From Weissella hellenica (GTDB lineage Bacteria > Bacillota > Bacilli > Lactobacillales > Lactobacillaceae), in assembly GCF_005405545.1 (NCBI RefSeq), contig NZ_BJEG01000005.1, positions 1 through 64,000 on the forward strand: a stretch of DNA of 64,000 bases, read 5' to 3'. Below the pieces are notes generated by a model that did no database searches, was not told where the DNA came from, and worked only from the letters and a program-made list of their open reading frames with translations. Position numbers and translations under genes: made by a program. Shown one piece after another: positions 26,185 through 35,133 of the stretch. Numbering within the stretch: position 1 is the first letter of the stretch; each line of letters begins with the position of its first letter.

Positions 26185-27699
26185 TTATTGAACTGCGTCC
26201 TTGAACACATTCTTTTGTTCAGCTTCCTTCGCTGCTTGTACATCAGAATCCTTGAATCCCCAGAAGTAAACAGCAACGAATGAGACAACCGTTGTTACAA
26301 CACCTGCAATAACGAAATACCAAATATTGTTAGGGTCTGTCTTTGAAAAGAATGACGGGAAGCCAATCCATGAACCTGTAAATCCAAACATATCAACCTT
26401 AAACAATCCAGCAATCAAACCACCGACAGCACCACCAATATTTGCCATCCAGAACACACGACCGTACTTCAAATTAATACCATACATAGCTGGTTCAGTA
26501 ACACCAGCAAATCCAGATAGTGCACCAGCTAATGCCAAACTCTTAATATTTGTAATCTTTGACTTAGCCCAAACTGCCAAAGCCCCCGCACCTTGTGCAA
26601 TCATTGTGAAGTTAATCAAACCATTCAATACTGAGTGACCTGTTTGTGCAATATCATTAGAAATAAGCGGCACAACCATCCAATGTAGACCGAAGATAAC
26701 TAGCACTTGATAAAGACCACCAATCAACAAACCAGCAATGGCTTGGTTTAATGTTACAATCCAATTAATAAATACTGCCAATCCTGATGAAATCAAAGTA
26801 ATAACTGGTCCCACAACGACCAAGACAACCATTGAAACAATGAATAATGTAAATAATGGTTGGAAAATTGAACGAAGACTTAGTGGCAAAACCTTTTTAA
26901 ACCAGTTTCCGACTGGTCTAGCCAACCAAGCAGCAAAGATAATTGGGAAAATTGAATATGTGTAAGATGGAATGTGAATTGGTAGCCCCAAGAAAGTTGC
27001 ATTCATCGTTACACCCAAAAATTCAGTGAAATTCTTTGAAGTCTGAGCTCCTAAATCAACCATCGTTGGATGCACTAACACACCTGCAATTGCTGCCACA
27101 ATAATTGGATCCGACTTCAACTGCTTAGCAGCAGTATAACCAACTAAAATCGGCAAGAAGTAGAAGGTTGAATCACCCATTGTATTAATAATTTGGTATG
27201 TGGTTGATGATTCATCAATCCAACCCAAATTAAAGGTAAATAACGTCAAAAATCCTTTTAAGATACCAGAAGCGGCCAATAAACCAATGACCGGCATCAT
27301 TGAACCAGTAATGGTACCAATTAGTAACTGGAAGCCATACTTAATTGTGCCAAAAAATCCTTTAGGTTTATTAGAACCGCCTGTGGCACCACCGGTTGCT
27401 TCAACCGCTGCTTCAGTTGCTTCTGCATCAACAACATCATCACCCAATTGGTCGATAACTTTGTCGTACACATCTTCAACAGCCTGGCCAATAACAACTT
27501 GGTATTGACCCAATTGTGAGTTGTAAACTGCACCTGCAACCCCATCTAAATCTGAAATTGCTGCTGAATCCGCTTTCTTCTCATCTTTTAAATAAAAACG
27601 TAAACGTGTGATACAGTGAATCACTTTATCAACATTCTCTTTACCACCAACGTTTGTGATAATATCCTTTGCTAATGCATCATAATCTTGTTTTGCCAT
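26185..27699 (-). CDS. treB: PTS glucose/sucrose-superfamily EIIBC component, probably for trehalose
   Basis: The 504-residue protein starts with an EIIB domain (phosphorylatable Cys29 in VIHCITRLRFYLKD). After a linker it has an EIIC domain of about ten membrane helices (from ~110), including GFAGVTEPAMYGINLKYG, the substrate-site signature of this family. It takes up and phosphorylates a disaccharide; the neighbours (TreR-type regulator, GH65 phosphorylase, pgmB) point to trehalose. The EIIA domain is a separate gene directly upstream. The order on the minus strand is treR, EIIA, EIIBC, phosphorylase, pgmB, with short gaps, as one operon. Confidence 0.85.
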   Translation of the reverse strand: MAKQDYDALAKDIITNVGGKENVDKVIHCITRLRFYLKDEKKADSAAISDLDGVAGAVYNSQLGQYQVVIGQAVEDVYDKVIDQLGDDVVDAEATEAAVEATGGATGGSNKPKGFFGTIKYGFQLLIGTITGSMMPVIGLLAASGILKGFLTLFTFNLGWIDESSTTYQIINTMGDSTFYFLPILVGYTAAKQLKSDPIIVAAIAGVLVHPTMVDLGAQTSKNFTEFLGVTMNATFLGLPIHIPSYTYSIFPIIFAAWLARPVGNWFKKVLPLSLRSIFQPLFTLFIVSMVVLVVVGPVITLISSGLAVFINWIVTLNQAIAGLLIGGLYQVLVIFGLHWMVVPLISNDIAQTGHSVLNGLINFTMIAQGAGALAVWAKSKITNIKSLALAGALSGFAGVTEPAMYGINLKYGRVFWMANIGGAVGGLIAGLFKVDMFGFTGSWIGFPSFFSKTDPNNIWYFVIAGVVTTVVSFVAVYFWGFKDSDVQAAKEAEQKNVFKDAVQ

Positions 27700-27716
27700 G
27701 AGTATTTCCTCCTCAA

Positions 27717-28205
27717 TTAATTGATGGCAATTGCTTGACCAACTTGTTCACCCGCCGTAACTGAACCAACATTTGTCGTCAAGTTATCTAGCTTATCTGC
27801 TGAGTTAGTAATTAATACCATTGTCGTCTTAGGTAACTGGGCCGTTTCAATACTCTGCCAATCAACTACTGACAAGGTATCACCACCTGAAACAATGTCC
27901 CCCACTTTTACTTGTGGTGCAAATGGTGCACCATTTAATGACACCGTATCAATACCGATATGAACTAAAATTTCTAGTCCATCAACACGCTTAATACCAA
28001 CTGCGTGTCCTTGCTGTAATGTCACCTCACCAGCTACTGGCGATAGAACGTCACCTCCGTTTGGTTCGACTGCAAATCCATCGCCCATCATCTTACCGGC
28101 GAAAACAGGATCAGAAACATTTTCTAAATTAATTAGTTCACCTGTTACCGGTGCGTATAAATTCGTGTCATTTTCAGCAACTTTTTTCTTTCCAAATCCA
28201 AACAT
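27717..28205 (-). CDS. PTS EIIA component (glucose type) of the trehalose operon
   Basis: The 162-residue EIIA-Glc-like protein has the phosphate-accepting His82 in ILVHIGIDTVSL, the second active-site His67 in GHAVGIK, and the beginning APVTGELINLENVSDPVF typical of the fold. It passes phosphate from HPr to the EIIB domain encoded 17 bases downstream. A free EIIA of this type in lactic acid bacteria can also serve other IIBC proteins that lack their own EIIA domain. Confidence 0.9.
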   Translation of the reverse strand: MFGFGKKKVAENDTNLYAPVTGELINLENVSDPVFAGKMMGDGFAVEPNGGDVLSPVAGEVTLQQGHAVGIKRVDGLEILVHIGIDTVSLNGAPFAPQVKVGDIVSGGDTLSVVDWQSIETAQLPKTTMVLITNSADKLDNLTTNVGSVTAGEQVGQAIAIN

Positions 28206-28222
28206 GAATAATCTCCATCTCG

Positions 28223-28930
28223 TTAAATCTTACGTCGTCTTGCAAACTCAACACTTGTAAAGCGGTCAGCACGATGGCGTGATTCCGTATATGACAAAAT
28301 ACGATTATCAGCTAATCGCGTTTCACTACGAATAACAACCATGGCCATTTTTTCATCAACGTGTAAAAGCTGACGATCACGTGCATTACTTTTCTCAACA
28401 GTCATTCGCTTAATCGCATAGTCGATTTGTAATCCTAGTTGATTTTCAAAATAATCAAACAATGACTTCTGCGCTGCTTCATGTGGTACCGTTGCGACCG
28501 TTTCTTGATTGACGTAATCATAATCTAAAACAGTTGCTTCACCGTCTACTCGTCGACGTCTTTCTACTAAACTTGCCAACATTGAAGAATCAGACAAAGT
28601 TAATTTTTCAGGAACCGCAACATTTGGCTCAATACTAATGACATCATTGCTGGCATTTAAATTAGCTTGTGATACCATTTCACGATAACTTTCAAGCGTC
28701 GAAACGGGAAACACAAAATGTTTACGATCCAAAACAACAGATCCCTTACCGGGTAACCTTTGTACATAACCATCACTTGCTAGAGCTTTCACTGCTTTCC
28801 TAACAGTTTCACGTGATACTTGATAACGAAGCACCAGCTTACCGTCGCTTGGCAGCAAATCACCTGGCAAATAAACTTGATTATGCAAATCCTTCAATAA
28901 ATCTTGATAGATTCTTTGATATTTCTCCAT
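28223..28930 (-). CDS. treR: GntR-family (HutC/TreR type) repressor of the trehalose operon
   Basis: The 235-residue regulator has a winged-helix N-terminus (LPSDGKLVLRYQVSRETVRKAVKALASDGYVQRLPGKGSVV, about 24-64) and a UTRA ligand domain (about 90-232, with RRRRVDGEATVLDYDYV and MAMVVIRSETRLADNRILSYTESRHR). TreR members respond to trehalose 6-phosphate. It is the first gene of the operon it would control. A promoter with cre site and a repeat-rich upstream region lies in front of it. The ligand is inferred from context. Confidence 0.87.
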   Translation of the reverse strand: MEKYQRIYQDLLKDLHNQVYLPGDLLPSDGKLVLRYQVSRETVRKAVKALASDGYVQRLPGKGSVVLDRKHFVFPVSTLESYREMVSQANLNASNDVISIEPNVAVPEKLTLSDSSMLASLVERRRRVDGEATVLDYDYVNQETVATVPHEAAQKSLFDYFENQLGLQIDYAIKRMTVEKSNARDRQLLHVDEKMAMVVIRSETRLADNRILSYTESRHRADRFTSVEFARRRKI

Positions 28931-28954
28931 TTGCTTCCCCCTTTCAACATATTC

Positions 28955-28983
28955 ATTCTATCTAACTATGAAATCGTTTTCAA
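28955..28983 (-). promoter_or_regulatory. Promoter of the trehalose operon with overlapping cre
   Basis: On the minus strand, -35 TTGAAA (28978-28983), spacer 17, -10 TAGAAT (28955-28960). The cre TGAAATCGTTTTCA (28969-28982, perfect match to TGWAANCGNTNWCA) covers the -35 box, so CcpA should block RNA polymerase directly. Confidence 0.75.
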
Positions 28984-28999
28984 CGTTGACATATCAACG
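28984..28999. promoter_or_regulatory. 16-bp dyad, candidate TreR operator
   Basis: CGTTGACATATCAACG (6-bp arms, 4-base centre) abuts the -35 box of the treR promoter on its upstream side. Its position suits an autorepressor operator, but the TreR site in this organism is unknown. Confidence 0.45.
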
Positions 29000-29013
29000 A
29001 TTTTAAAACTGGA

Positions 29014-29131
29014 CTAGTCAGGTTGCGCAAAGCCTTGATTTACGTTGATTTTCCGGGCTAGTCAGGTTTTTTCATCGATTGTATTCGCTTCCACAATAAA
29101 TTAACATAATTTGCTAATTACATCTGACTAG
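29014..29131. repeat. CTAGTCAGGTT repeats upstream of the trehalose operon
   Basis: The 11-mer CTAGTCAGGTT occurs at 29014-29024 and 29058-29068 as a direct repeat 44 bases apart, about four helical turns. An inverted core CTGACTAG is at 29124-29131. This spacing suggests regulator binding on one face of the DNA. The identity of the regulator is unknown. Confidence 0.5.
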
Positions 29132-29170
29132 CTTTTTAGAAATGCAATAAAATTATGCTAAAGCATAAAC

Positions 29171-29211
29171 AAAAAGTGTCGAAACAAAGCTTTTCGTCTT
29201 TGTTTCGACAC
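29171..29211 (-). terminator. Terminator after scrR
   Basis: Perfect 14-bp stem (29176-29189 with 29198-29211) with a T run on the minus strand, about 28 bases past the scrR stop codon. Confidence 0.9.
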
Positions 29212-29239
29212 CCTTAATTAACTTAACTATTTAAAATTT

Positions 29240-30223
29240 TTAAATTGTTGTCCCACGATACAACGAGATTGGTAAAACAAAATCTTCCTCATCAATCAGT
29301 TGCTCATCATTATCGATTCTATGCATTAACATCTTGACTAACATCATGACAATATCATCTAACGGTTGCACAATTGTCGTTAAATCTGGGAAATACGTTC
29401 TTATGAAATCTGTCCCATCGTAACCAATAACTTTTAGCGACTCGGGCACCTTTATTTTAAGCATTGCTGCGACCTGTAATACTAAAATAGCTGTTAAATC
29501 GTCTGCACATACAATACCGTCGGCTTGTCCTTTTTCTAATAAACGCCGAATAGAAGCTTGTTTAATCATTGGTGTTTCATCAAAATAGATTGGATGTACA
29601 TGACTACCTAGTCCTAACGCCTCTATTTGTTGGCGATATCCTTGTAAACGTTTATCAGTTGGATTTCCCTTTTGGTTAGGGTTTCCCATAAAGTAAATAT
29701 GACGCGCACCAGCATCGTACAAGGTTTGTGTCGCTAAAACACCACCTTGTAGATTATCACTACTAATTGTTGGTATTTTGTCAGCATAACGCCTATCAAA
29801 AGAAATAATTGGTAAATTAGTATTTTGATATTCATCAATACCTAGATTATGGGCACCTGTAATAATACCATCAACTTGATTAGCTAATAGCATTCTCAAA
29901 TAATCGCGTTCCTTTTTAACATCATCCGCTGAATTACAAAGAATAACTTTATAACCTTGAAGAAATAAACTTTTTTCAAGCTTTTCAATTAACTCTGAAA
30001 AAAACGGATTTGTGATACCAGGGAAAATCAAACCAATAATACGTGTCTTCTTCCCTTTTAATGATCGTGCCAATGAATTTGGTTGATAGTGTAACTTTTC
30101 CATCGCGTCAAAGACATTCTGTTTCGTTTGTGCACTTAAATAACCATGATTATTAATCACTCGTGAGACAGTGGTTGGTGATACACCCGCTTCTTTAGCA
30201 ACATCTGATAATTTTGGTTTCAC
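29240..30223 (-). CDS. scrR: LacI-family repressor of sucrose genes
   Basis: The 327-residue protein has the LacI helix-turn-helix KLSDVAKEAGVSPTTVSRVINN (residues 3-24) and hinge YQPNSLARSLKGKKT. Its periplasmic-binding-protein-like domain has FFSELIEKLEKSLFLQGYKVILCNS and DGIVCADDLTAIL. It follows scrB on the same strand (60 bases) and lies near two identical TGTCAATCGTTTGACA operators, so it should repress scrB-scrR and scrA until a sucrose-derived inducer binds. Confidence 0.9.
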   Translation of the reverse strand: MKPKLSDVAKEAGVSPTTVSRVINNHGYLSAQTKQNVFDAMEKLHYQPNSLARSLKGKKTRIIGLIFPGITNPFFSELIEKLEKSLFLQGYKVILCNSADDVKKERDYLRMLLANQVDGIITGAHNLGIDEYQNTNLPIISFDRRYADKIPTISSDNLQGGVLATQTLYDAGARHIYFMGNPNQKGNPTDKRLQGYRQQIEALGLGSHVHPIYFDETPMIKQASIRRLLEKGQADGIVCADDLTAILVLQVAAMLKIKVPESLKVIGYDGTDFIRTYFPDLTTIVQPLDDIVMMLVKMLMHRIDNDEQLIDEEDFVLPISLYRGTTI

Positions 30224-30283
30224 AATAGCACATCCTTTTTGAACAAATAACTTTTATTTATTCATTGTACCAAAAAATAACCA

Positions 30284-31756
30284 TTACATATCGTTAAGAG
30301 CAAAATATTGGCCTGTATAATTCATTAGTTTTTCATCTGAAAATGCAATTTTTGTATGCGACTCATCCGCAAAATAGCGTAAAGTCAAAACCTTTTGACC
30401 ATCATTAACAAAAATTTCACACACAGAATGATCAACAAAAATATCCAGCATTAAAGGCGCATTAGGGTCTAATCTAATTTGACGCTGCTCACCAAATTCA
30501 ACACCAAATTTTTCACCGACGTTTGACCGATCAACAGTTAATTTGCCATCTATTGTATTAAATTTTAATTGTAATGCATGTTCTGTGGTGCCATCACTTG
30601 CCAAAAGTAAATCACCAGTTTGATTTGCCCCTAACGTTAGCTGTAGCTCATATTGTTGACCAGCTTTTTCAATCAATATGCGCTGCTTTTGAGGTAATTT
30701 TTGTTCATAATCCCGTAATTTTGACATTGCAGCAACGGGTTGTTGATAAAGTTGACCGTCAATAATTTTTAACTGTTTGACCATACTTAAACAATGAGCC
30801 CAGTTTTCTTTATCCGTTGGATATGCAATTTCTGGCAACCCAATCCAACTAATTAGGTACGCATTCCCATCCGGCGCATTAAATGCTTGACTGGCATAGA
30901 CATCAAATCCTTCATCCAACTGCACCATCTCACCATTTTCTGCTTCAAAATAATTCTGTTCAAAATCAAAATGATCAGCAATTGCGTAAACGTTCGGATA
31001 AATGTTAGTCGTTTTTAATTCATCTTGTGGTAACCCTTGCGGACAAAAAATTAATACTTTTTTGCCATCAACATCAACTAAATTGGGACATTCAACCATG
31101 AAGCCCAAGTCATGTAAATTGTGTTTAACATATCCTAAATCATGCCAATTTTTTAAATCATTTGACTGAAAAAGTGCTATTTCACCCTTTAGTGTTTTCT
31201 TATCCTGTGCGCCAATTAACGCATAATACTCGTGATTAATTTTTAATAATTGTGGGTCGCGAAAATGATCAGTAACATAAGTTGGTTGCTTAATTAATGG
31301 TTCCGTTAATTTTGTTATGTGATTATCTTTGTCCATCCATGCACCGTTTTGAAAACTTTCTCGTTGCCAATCTTGTGTACGAACATTTCCGGTATACATT
31401 AAGAATAATTGATTATCGATTACCTGGGCTGAACCCGAGTAGGCACCATGTGAATCGTAACGACCGCCAGCTGGTAATGCTATGCTTAAATTCTGCCAAT
31501 GCACCAAATCATTAGATACACAATGCACCCATGACTTTAACCCATGAACTGGTCCAAAGGGAAACGCCTGATAAAACACATGCCATTGACCATCAAAAAA
31601 TGAAAATCCATTTGGATCATTTAATAAACCAGATTTAGGACTAATATGAAATTTTGGTTTGTATTGTGACGTAGCGGCTTGTTTTTCCAAACTATCAATT
31701 AAAGTCGTTGAATAGCTTGAATAATGCCGATAACGTTGCTCTCTCGTCCATGCCAT
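30284..31756 (-). CDS. scrB: Sucrose-6-phosphate hydrolase (GH32)
   Basis: The 490-residue GH32 enzyme has the nucleophile block GLLNDPNGFSF (Asp47), the transition-state block FRDPQLLK and the acid/base block VECPNLV (Glu). The five-blade propeller is followed by a beta-sandwich with MLDIFVDHSVCEIFVNDG. It hydrolyses sucrose 6-phosphate to glucose 6-phosphate and fructose in the cytosol. It is divergent from scrA and shares the control region. The RBS AAGGAGAG precedes the ATG. Confidence 0.94.
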   Translation of the reverse strand: MAWTREQRYRHYSSYSTTLIDSLEKQAATSQYKPKFHISPKSGLLNDPNGFSFFDGQWHVFYQAFPFGPVHGLKSWVHCVSNDLVHWQNLSIALPAGGRYDSHGAYSGSAQVIDNQLFLMYTGNVRTQDWQRESFQNGAWMDKDNHITKLTEPLIKQPTYVTDHFRDPQLLKINHEYYALIGAQDKKTLKGEIALFQSNDLKNWHDLGYVKHNLHDLGFMVECPNLVDVDGKKVLIFCPQGLPQDELKTTNIYPNVYAIADHFDFEQNYFEAENGEMVQLDEGFDVYASQAFNAPDGNAYLISWIGLPEIAYPTDKENWAHCLSMVKQLKIIDGQLYQQPVAAMSKLRDYEQKLPQKQRILIEKAGQQYELQLTLGANQTGDLLLASDGTTEHALQLKFNTIDGKLTVDRSNVGEKFGVEFGEQRQIRLDPNAPLMLDIFVDHSVCEIFVNDGQKVLTLRYFADESHTKIAFSDEKLMNYTGQYFALNDM

Positions 31757-31812
31757 AATAAGGCTCTCCTTTTCGTGACAGTGAGTTATTTATAGTAAAA
31801 TCTTTCACTTAT

Positions 31813-31851
31813 AAAATAAGTTAAATAAAATAAAATGTCAATCGTTTGACA
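31813..31851 (-). promoter_or_regulatory. scrB promoter with ScrR operator
   Basis: Operator TGTCAATCGTTTGACA at 31836-31851 contains the minus-strand -35 TTGACA (31836-31841). A -10 TATTTT lies at 31813-31818 after a 17-base spacer. Bound ScrR would occlude the promoter. Confidence 0.75.
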
Positions 31852-31901
31852 CAATTAGTATCCATTAAAATATAGGGTTAAATAAATTTTATTAAATTTA
31901 A

Positions 31902-31939
31902 TGTCAATCGTTTGACATACATAAAAAATGCGGTATCCT
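31902..31939 (+). promoter_or_regulatory. scrA promoter with ScrR operator
   Basis: A second identical operator TGTCAATCGTTTGACA (31902-31917) carries the plus-strand -35 TTGACA (31912-31917), with a likely -10 TATCCT (31934-31939, spacer 16). The two operators are 66 bases apart centre to centre, so looping or independent binding is possible. Confidence 0.75.
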
Positions 31940-31956
31940 TAGTATGTAGCAATGAG

Positions 31957-31970
31957 AGAAAACGCTTTCA
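31957..31970 (+). promoter_or_regulatory. cre-like site in the scrA leader
   Basis: AGAAAACGCTTTCA matches the cre consensus at 13 of 14 positions (first base A). It lies between the scrA promoter and its ribosome binding site, a common place for CcpA repression. Confidence 0.7.
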
Positions 31971-31992
31971 AACATCCAAAAGGAGTAGAAAA

Positions 31993-33909
31993 ATGGATCA
32001 TAAAAAAGTTGCTAATGAAATTGTTGATGCCGTTGGTAAAGACAATTTTGCTGCCGCTGCACACTGTGCAACACGTTTACGTTTAGTTATTAAAGACGAG
32101 GGAAAAATTAAACAAGACGCATTAGATAATAATGATGATGTTAAAGGAACATTTAAAACAAATGGTCAATATCAAATCATTATAGGTCCTGGTGACGTTA
32201 ACAATGTTTACGATGAACTAATCAAGATTGCTAACGTATCTCCCGTTTCAACTGAAGAATTAAAAGATTTGGCTCAAGATAACAAAAAGTTTAATCCTAT
32301 TATGGCCTTTATTAAGCTATTATCTGATATCTTTGTACCAATCATTCCAGCTCTTGTTGCTGGTGGTCTATTAATGGCTTTGAATAATTTCTTAACTTCT
32401 GAGGGATTGTTTGGACCAAAAGCCTTAGTTGAGACACTACCTGCTATTAAAGGCCTATCAGCTATGATTCAGTTGATGTCCGCTGCCCCATTCATTTTCA
32501 TGCCAATATTGGTTGGAATTTCTGCAGCTAAACGTTTTGGTGCTAACCAATACTTAGGTGCTGCTCTAGCAATGATCATGGTATCCCCTGATTTAATTGC
32601 AAATCATAATTGGGATATTTTTGGTTTAGCAGTCTCACAAAATAATTATTATTATCAAGTTATTCCAGTATTAGCTGCTGTTTATATTTTGTCAGTTATT
32701 GAAAAATTCTTACATAAAAAGTTACCATCAGCTGTTGATTTTACTTTTACACCACTGATTTCATTAATGGTAACAGGCTTTTTAACTTTCGTAGTTGTCG
32801 GTCCTGTCATGCGTCTACTTTCAGACGGTATTACTGATGGGATTGTATTCATCTATGGCGCACTTGGTTTTGTCGGTACCGGTATCTTTGGTTTACTATA
32901 TTCACCAATTGTCTTAACTGGGTTACATCAAAGTTTCCCTGCTATTGAAACACAATTAATTAGTGCCTTTACTCAAAACCATACTGGTTACGGTGATTTT
33001 ATCTTCGTTGTTGCCTCAATGGCTAACGTTGCTCAAGGTGCTGCAACATTTGGTATTTTCGCACTAACAAAGAATAAAAAGATGAAGGGTTTGTCTTCTT
33101 CTGCAACAGTATCTGCCCTACTAGGGATTACAGAGCCCGCACTATTCGGTGTTAATTTAAAGTATAAGTTCCCATTCTTCTGTGCCTTAATTGGTTCAGG
33201 TGTCGCTGCCGCACTAGCTGGTTTTATGCACGTCATTGCTGTTTCACTAGGATCAGCTGGTTTCTTAGGTTTCCTATCAATTAATGCAACATCAATTCCA
33301 GCTTATTTGCTATGTGAGGTTGTTTCTTTTGCAGTCGCATTCTCATTGACTTACTTATATGGCAAGAAGAATAGTGCTAAAATGGCTGCTATCGATGGCG
33401 GTGGTGCCCCTGTTGCAAACGATGATGTCACATCAGCTCCAGTTATTACTGACACTGACGAAATTGTGATGGCCCCTGTTTCAGGTGTCGCTACTGATCT
33501 TAATGAAGTTAATGATGATGTCTTTTCTTCTAAATTAATGGGCGAAGGTGGTGCAATTGTACCCACTGACAACAATATTTATGCACCAATTGCAGGTACA
33601 TTAACTGTCGTTTATGAAACAAAACATGCTTATGGTATTAAGGGGGACGATGGGATTGAAGTTCTAATCCACTTAGGAATCGATACCGTTAATTTAAAGG
33701 GCGAATTTTTTGAAACGAACGTAACACAAGGTCAACATGTCAACGTTGGCGATCAATTAGGTAGTTTTGATATCAACAGGGTTGCAGCAGCTGCCTATGA
33801 CACAACGGTTATTACAGCCGTAACAAATACAGCCAACTTCAACAACGTTGCACGTCTAGGTAACGGTGACATTCAACATGGTGATCAGTTCGTTATTGTG
33901 ACACCTTAA
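31993..33909 (+). CDS. scrA: Sucrose-specific PTS EIIBCA
   Basis: The start is the ATG at 31993 with RBS AAAGGAG; the frame is open further upstream, but that runs across the promoter and operator. The 638-residue protein has an EIIB domain (Cys25 in [13 protein letters not shown]), an EIIC domain (~105-450, with [18 protein letters not shown]) and a C-terminal EIIA (from ~495) with active His in [12 protein letters not shown]. It imports sucrose and phosphorylates it to sucrose 6-phosphate for ScrB. Its own EIIA domain makes it independent of the trehalose EIIA. Confidence 0.93.
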   Translation: MDHKKVANEIVDAVGKDNFAAAAHCATRLRLVIKDEGKIKQDALDNNDDVKGTFKTNGQYQIIIGPGDVNNVYDELIKIANVSPVSTEELKDLAQDNKKFNPIMAFIKLLSDIFVPIIPALVAGGLLMALNNFLTSEGLFGPKALVETLPAIKGLSAMIQLMSAAPFIFMPILVGISAAKRFGANQYLGAALAMIMVSPDLIANHNWDIFGLAVSQNNYYYQVIPVLAAVYILSVIEKFLHKKLPSAVDFTFTPLISLMVTGFLTFVVVGPVMRLLSDGITDGIVFIYGALGFVGTGIFGLLYSPIVLTGLHQSFPAIETQLISAFTQNHTGYGDFIFVVASMANVAQGAATFGIFALTKNKKMKGLSSSATVSALLGITEPALFGVNLKYKFPFFCALIGSGVAAALAGFMHVIAVSLGSAGFLGFLSINATSIPAYLLCEVVSFAVAFSLTYLYGKKNSAKMAAIDGGGAPVANDDVTSAPVITDTDEIVMAPVSGVATDLNEVNDDVFSSKLMGEGGAIVPTDNNIYAPIAGTLTVVYETKHAYGIKGDDGIEVLIHLGIDTVNLKGEFFETNVTQGQHVNVGDQLGSFDINRVAAAAYDTTVITAVTNTANFNNVARLGNGDIQHGDQFVIVTP

Positions 33910-33925
33910 AAAATTTGGATATAAC

Positions 33926-33963
33926 AAAAAGATCAATGATTTGTTAATCATTGATCTTTTTTT
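33926..33963. terminator. Bidirectional terminator between scrA and mannitol dehydrogenase
   Basis: An AAAAAGATCAATGATT/AATCATTGATCTTTTT stem has A and T runs on both sides, between convergent genes. Confidence 0.88.
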
Positions 33964-33984
33964 AACTACATTAATTTAAAAAGT

Positions 33985-35001
33985 TTAGGCTTCTTCACCG
34001 TTCACTTTGACAACGGCTTTTGAAACAACGCCCAACTTACCATTCACAAAATCATCGACTGTTTTATAGTCAAGTTCATGTGACATTAATGGTTCAACAT
34101 TTAATTTACCTGATGAAAGCAATGCTAGTGAGTCTTCAAAACTATTTGGATTAATAAATGATCCTTGAATAGTTAATTGCTTTTGGAAAATATCATAAGT
34201 ATTCATCTCAAACTTAGCGTCTGGTCCACCAACACCAAACATTAATACTTGCGCGCCACGTTCAGCGGCTGCAATAGCCTCTTCTTGCGTTTGTGGCATA
34301 CCAACTGCTTCAACGACAACATCATATTCTTCTGCTGGTACAATATCACCCTTACTAGTATTAAAGACATTCTTAGCACCAAATTGTTCTTTATTCATAG
34401 TCAATTTCTCGTCAACGATACCGGCTAGATCAACTTGATGAATACCGTAAGCTTGCAATAATTGTACAAATAATTCACCCATAAAACCGTCGCCAATTAC
34501 CAAAGCCTTTTGATAAGGAGATACCTTCAATAACTTAATACCATGGACAGCACATGAAATTGGTTCAACAACTGAAGCCGATTTCAACGATACATTATCT
34601 GGAATTTGATAAACAACTGATGCTGGTGCAGTGAAATAATCAGCGAAGCCTCCATCACGCGTTACGCCAACGGCTGACAAATTCTCACATAATTCTGGAC
34701 GTCCAGTGCGGCAAAACTTGCATTGACCACAATAAATATTAGGGTCAACAGTGACACGATCACCGACTTTTACATTTGTTACAGCATCCCCCACTTCAGC
34801 CACAACACCTGAATTTTCATGTCCCAATATAATTGGTGGTACTGCATCTGTTGAACCCGGTAGTCCAGCATATAGGGCGTGATCTGTACCACAAATACCG
34901 GCAAATGCGGTATGAATCAAGACCTCATCAGGTAAAACGTTTGGTCGGTCAATATCTTTAACCTCTAATTTTTTAATATCTGTCAAAACAAGAGCTTCCA
35001 T
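33985..35001 (-). CDS. mdh: Mannitol 2-dehydrogenase (zinc-dependent MDR family)
   Basis: The 338-residue protein has catalytic zinc ligands Cys37 (GICGTDH), His-Glu in GHENSGVV, and structural zinc cysteines in CGQCKFCRTGRPELC. The Rossmann motif VIGDGFMGELF (GxGxxG variant) follows. It closely resembles the Leuconostoc mannitol dehydrogenase from beginning (MEALVLT) to end (KAVVKV-GEEA) as I remember it. It reduces fructose to mannitol with NAD(P)H, the classic electron sink of heterofermenters. It lies next to the sucrose genes, where ScrB frees fructose. A near-perfect cre site is upstream. D-arabitol dehydrogenase is the alternative. Confidence 0.82.
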   Translation of the reverse strand: MEALVLTDIKKLEVKDIDRPNVLPDEVLIHTAFAGICGTDHALYAGLPGSTDAVPPIILGHENSGVVAEVGDAVTNVKVGDRVTVDPNIYCGQCKFCRTGRPELCENLSAVGVTRDGGFADYFTAPASVVYQIPDNVSLKSASVVEPISCAVHGIKLLKVSPYQKALVIGDGFMGELFVQLLQAYGIHQVDLAGIVDEKLTMNKEQFGAKNVFNTSKGDIVPAEEYDVVVEAVGMPQTQEEAIAAAERGAQVLMFGVGGPDAKFEMNTYDIFQKQLTIQGSFINPNSFEDSLALLSSGKLNVEPLMSHELDYKTVDDFVNGKLGVVSKAVVKVNGEEA

Positions 35002-35040
35002 AATAAATTCTCCTTTGTATATAAGTATCCCTCACTATAT

Positions 35041-35054
35041 TGTAAACGCTTACT
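35041..35054 (-). promoter_or_regulatory. cre-like site upstream of mannitol dehydrogenase
   Basis: TGTAAACGCTTACT matches the cre consensus except for the last base. It lies 40 bases upstream of the start codon in the presumed promoter region. Confidence 0.65.
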
Positions 35055-35093
35055 CAAATAATAACAAACCTTTTTATCGAAAATTTTTTGAAC

Positions 35094-35122
35094 AAAAAAA
35101 GACTGGCAGATGTCTGCCAGTC
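35094..35122 (-). terminator. Terminator after map
   Basis: A 10-bp stem GACTGGCAGA/TCTGCCAGTC with 2-base centre and a run of seven T on the minus strand, right after the map stop codon. Confidence 0.9.
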
Positions 35123-35133
35123 TATTAAAAATA

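Noticed and set aside
27200-27508. 102-codon frame opposite the PTS EIIBC gene
   Set aside because: It has a proline/alanine-rich composition typical of an antisense shadow and no start signal.
29014-29131. CRISPR array
   Set aside because: There are only three short motif copies, one inverted, with unequal spacing and no cas genes in the window.
31912-31992. N-terminal extension of ScrA
   Set aside because: The open frame upstream of 31993 covers the operator, promoter and cre-like site; the ATG with AAAGGAG at 31993 is the sound start.
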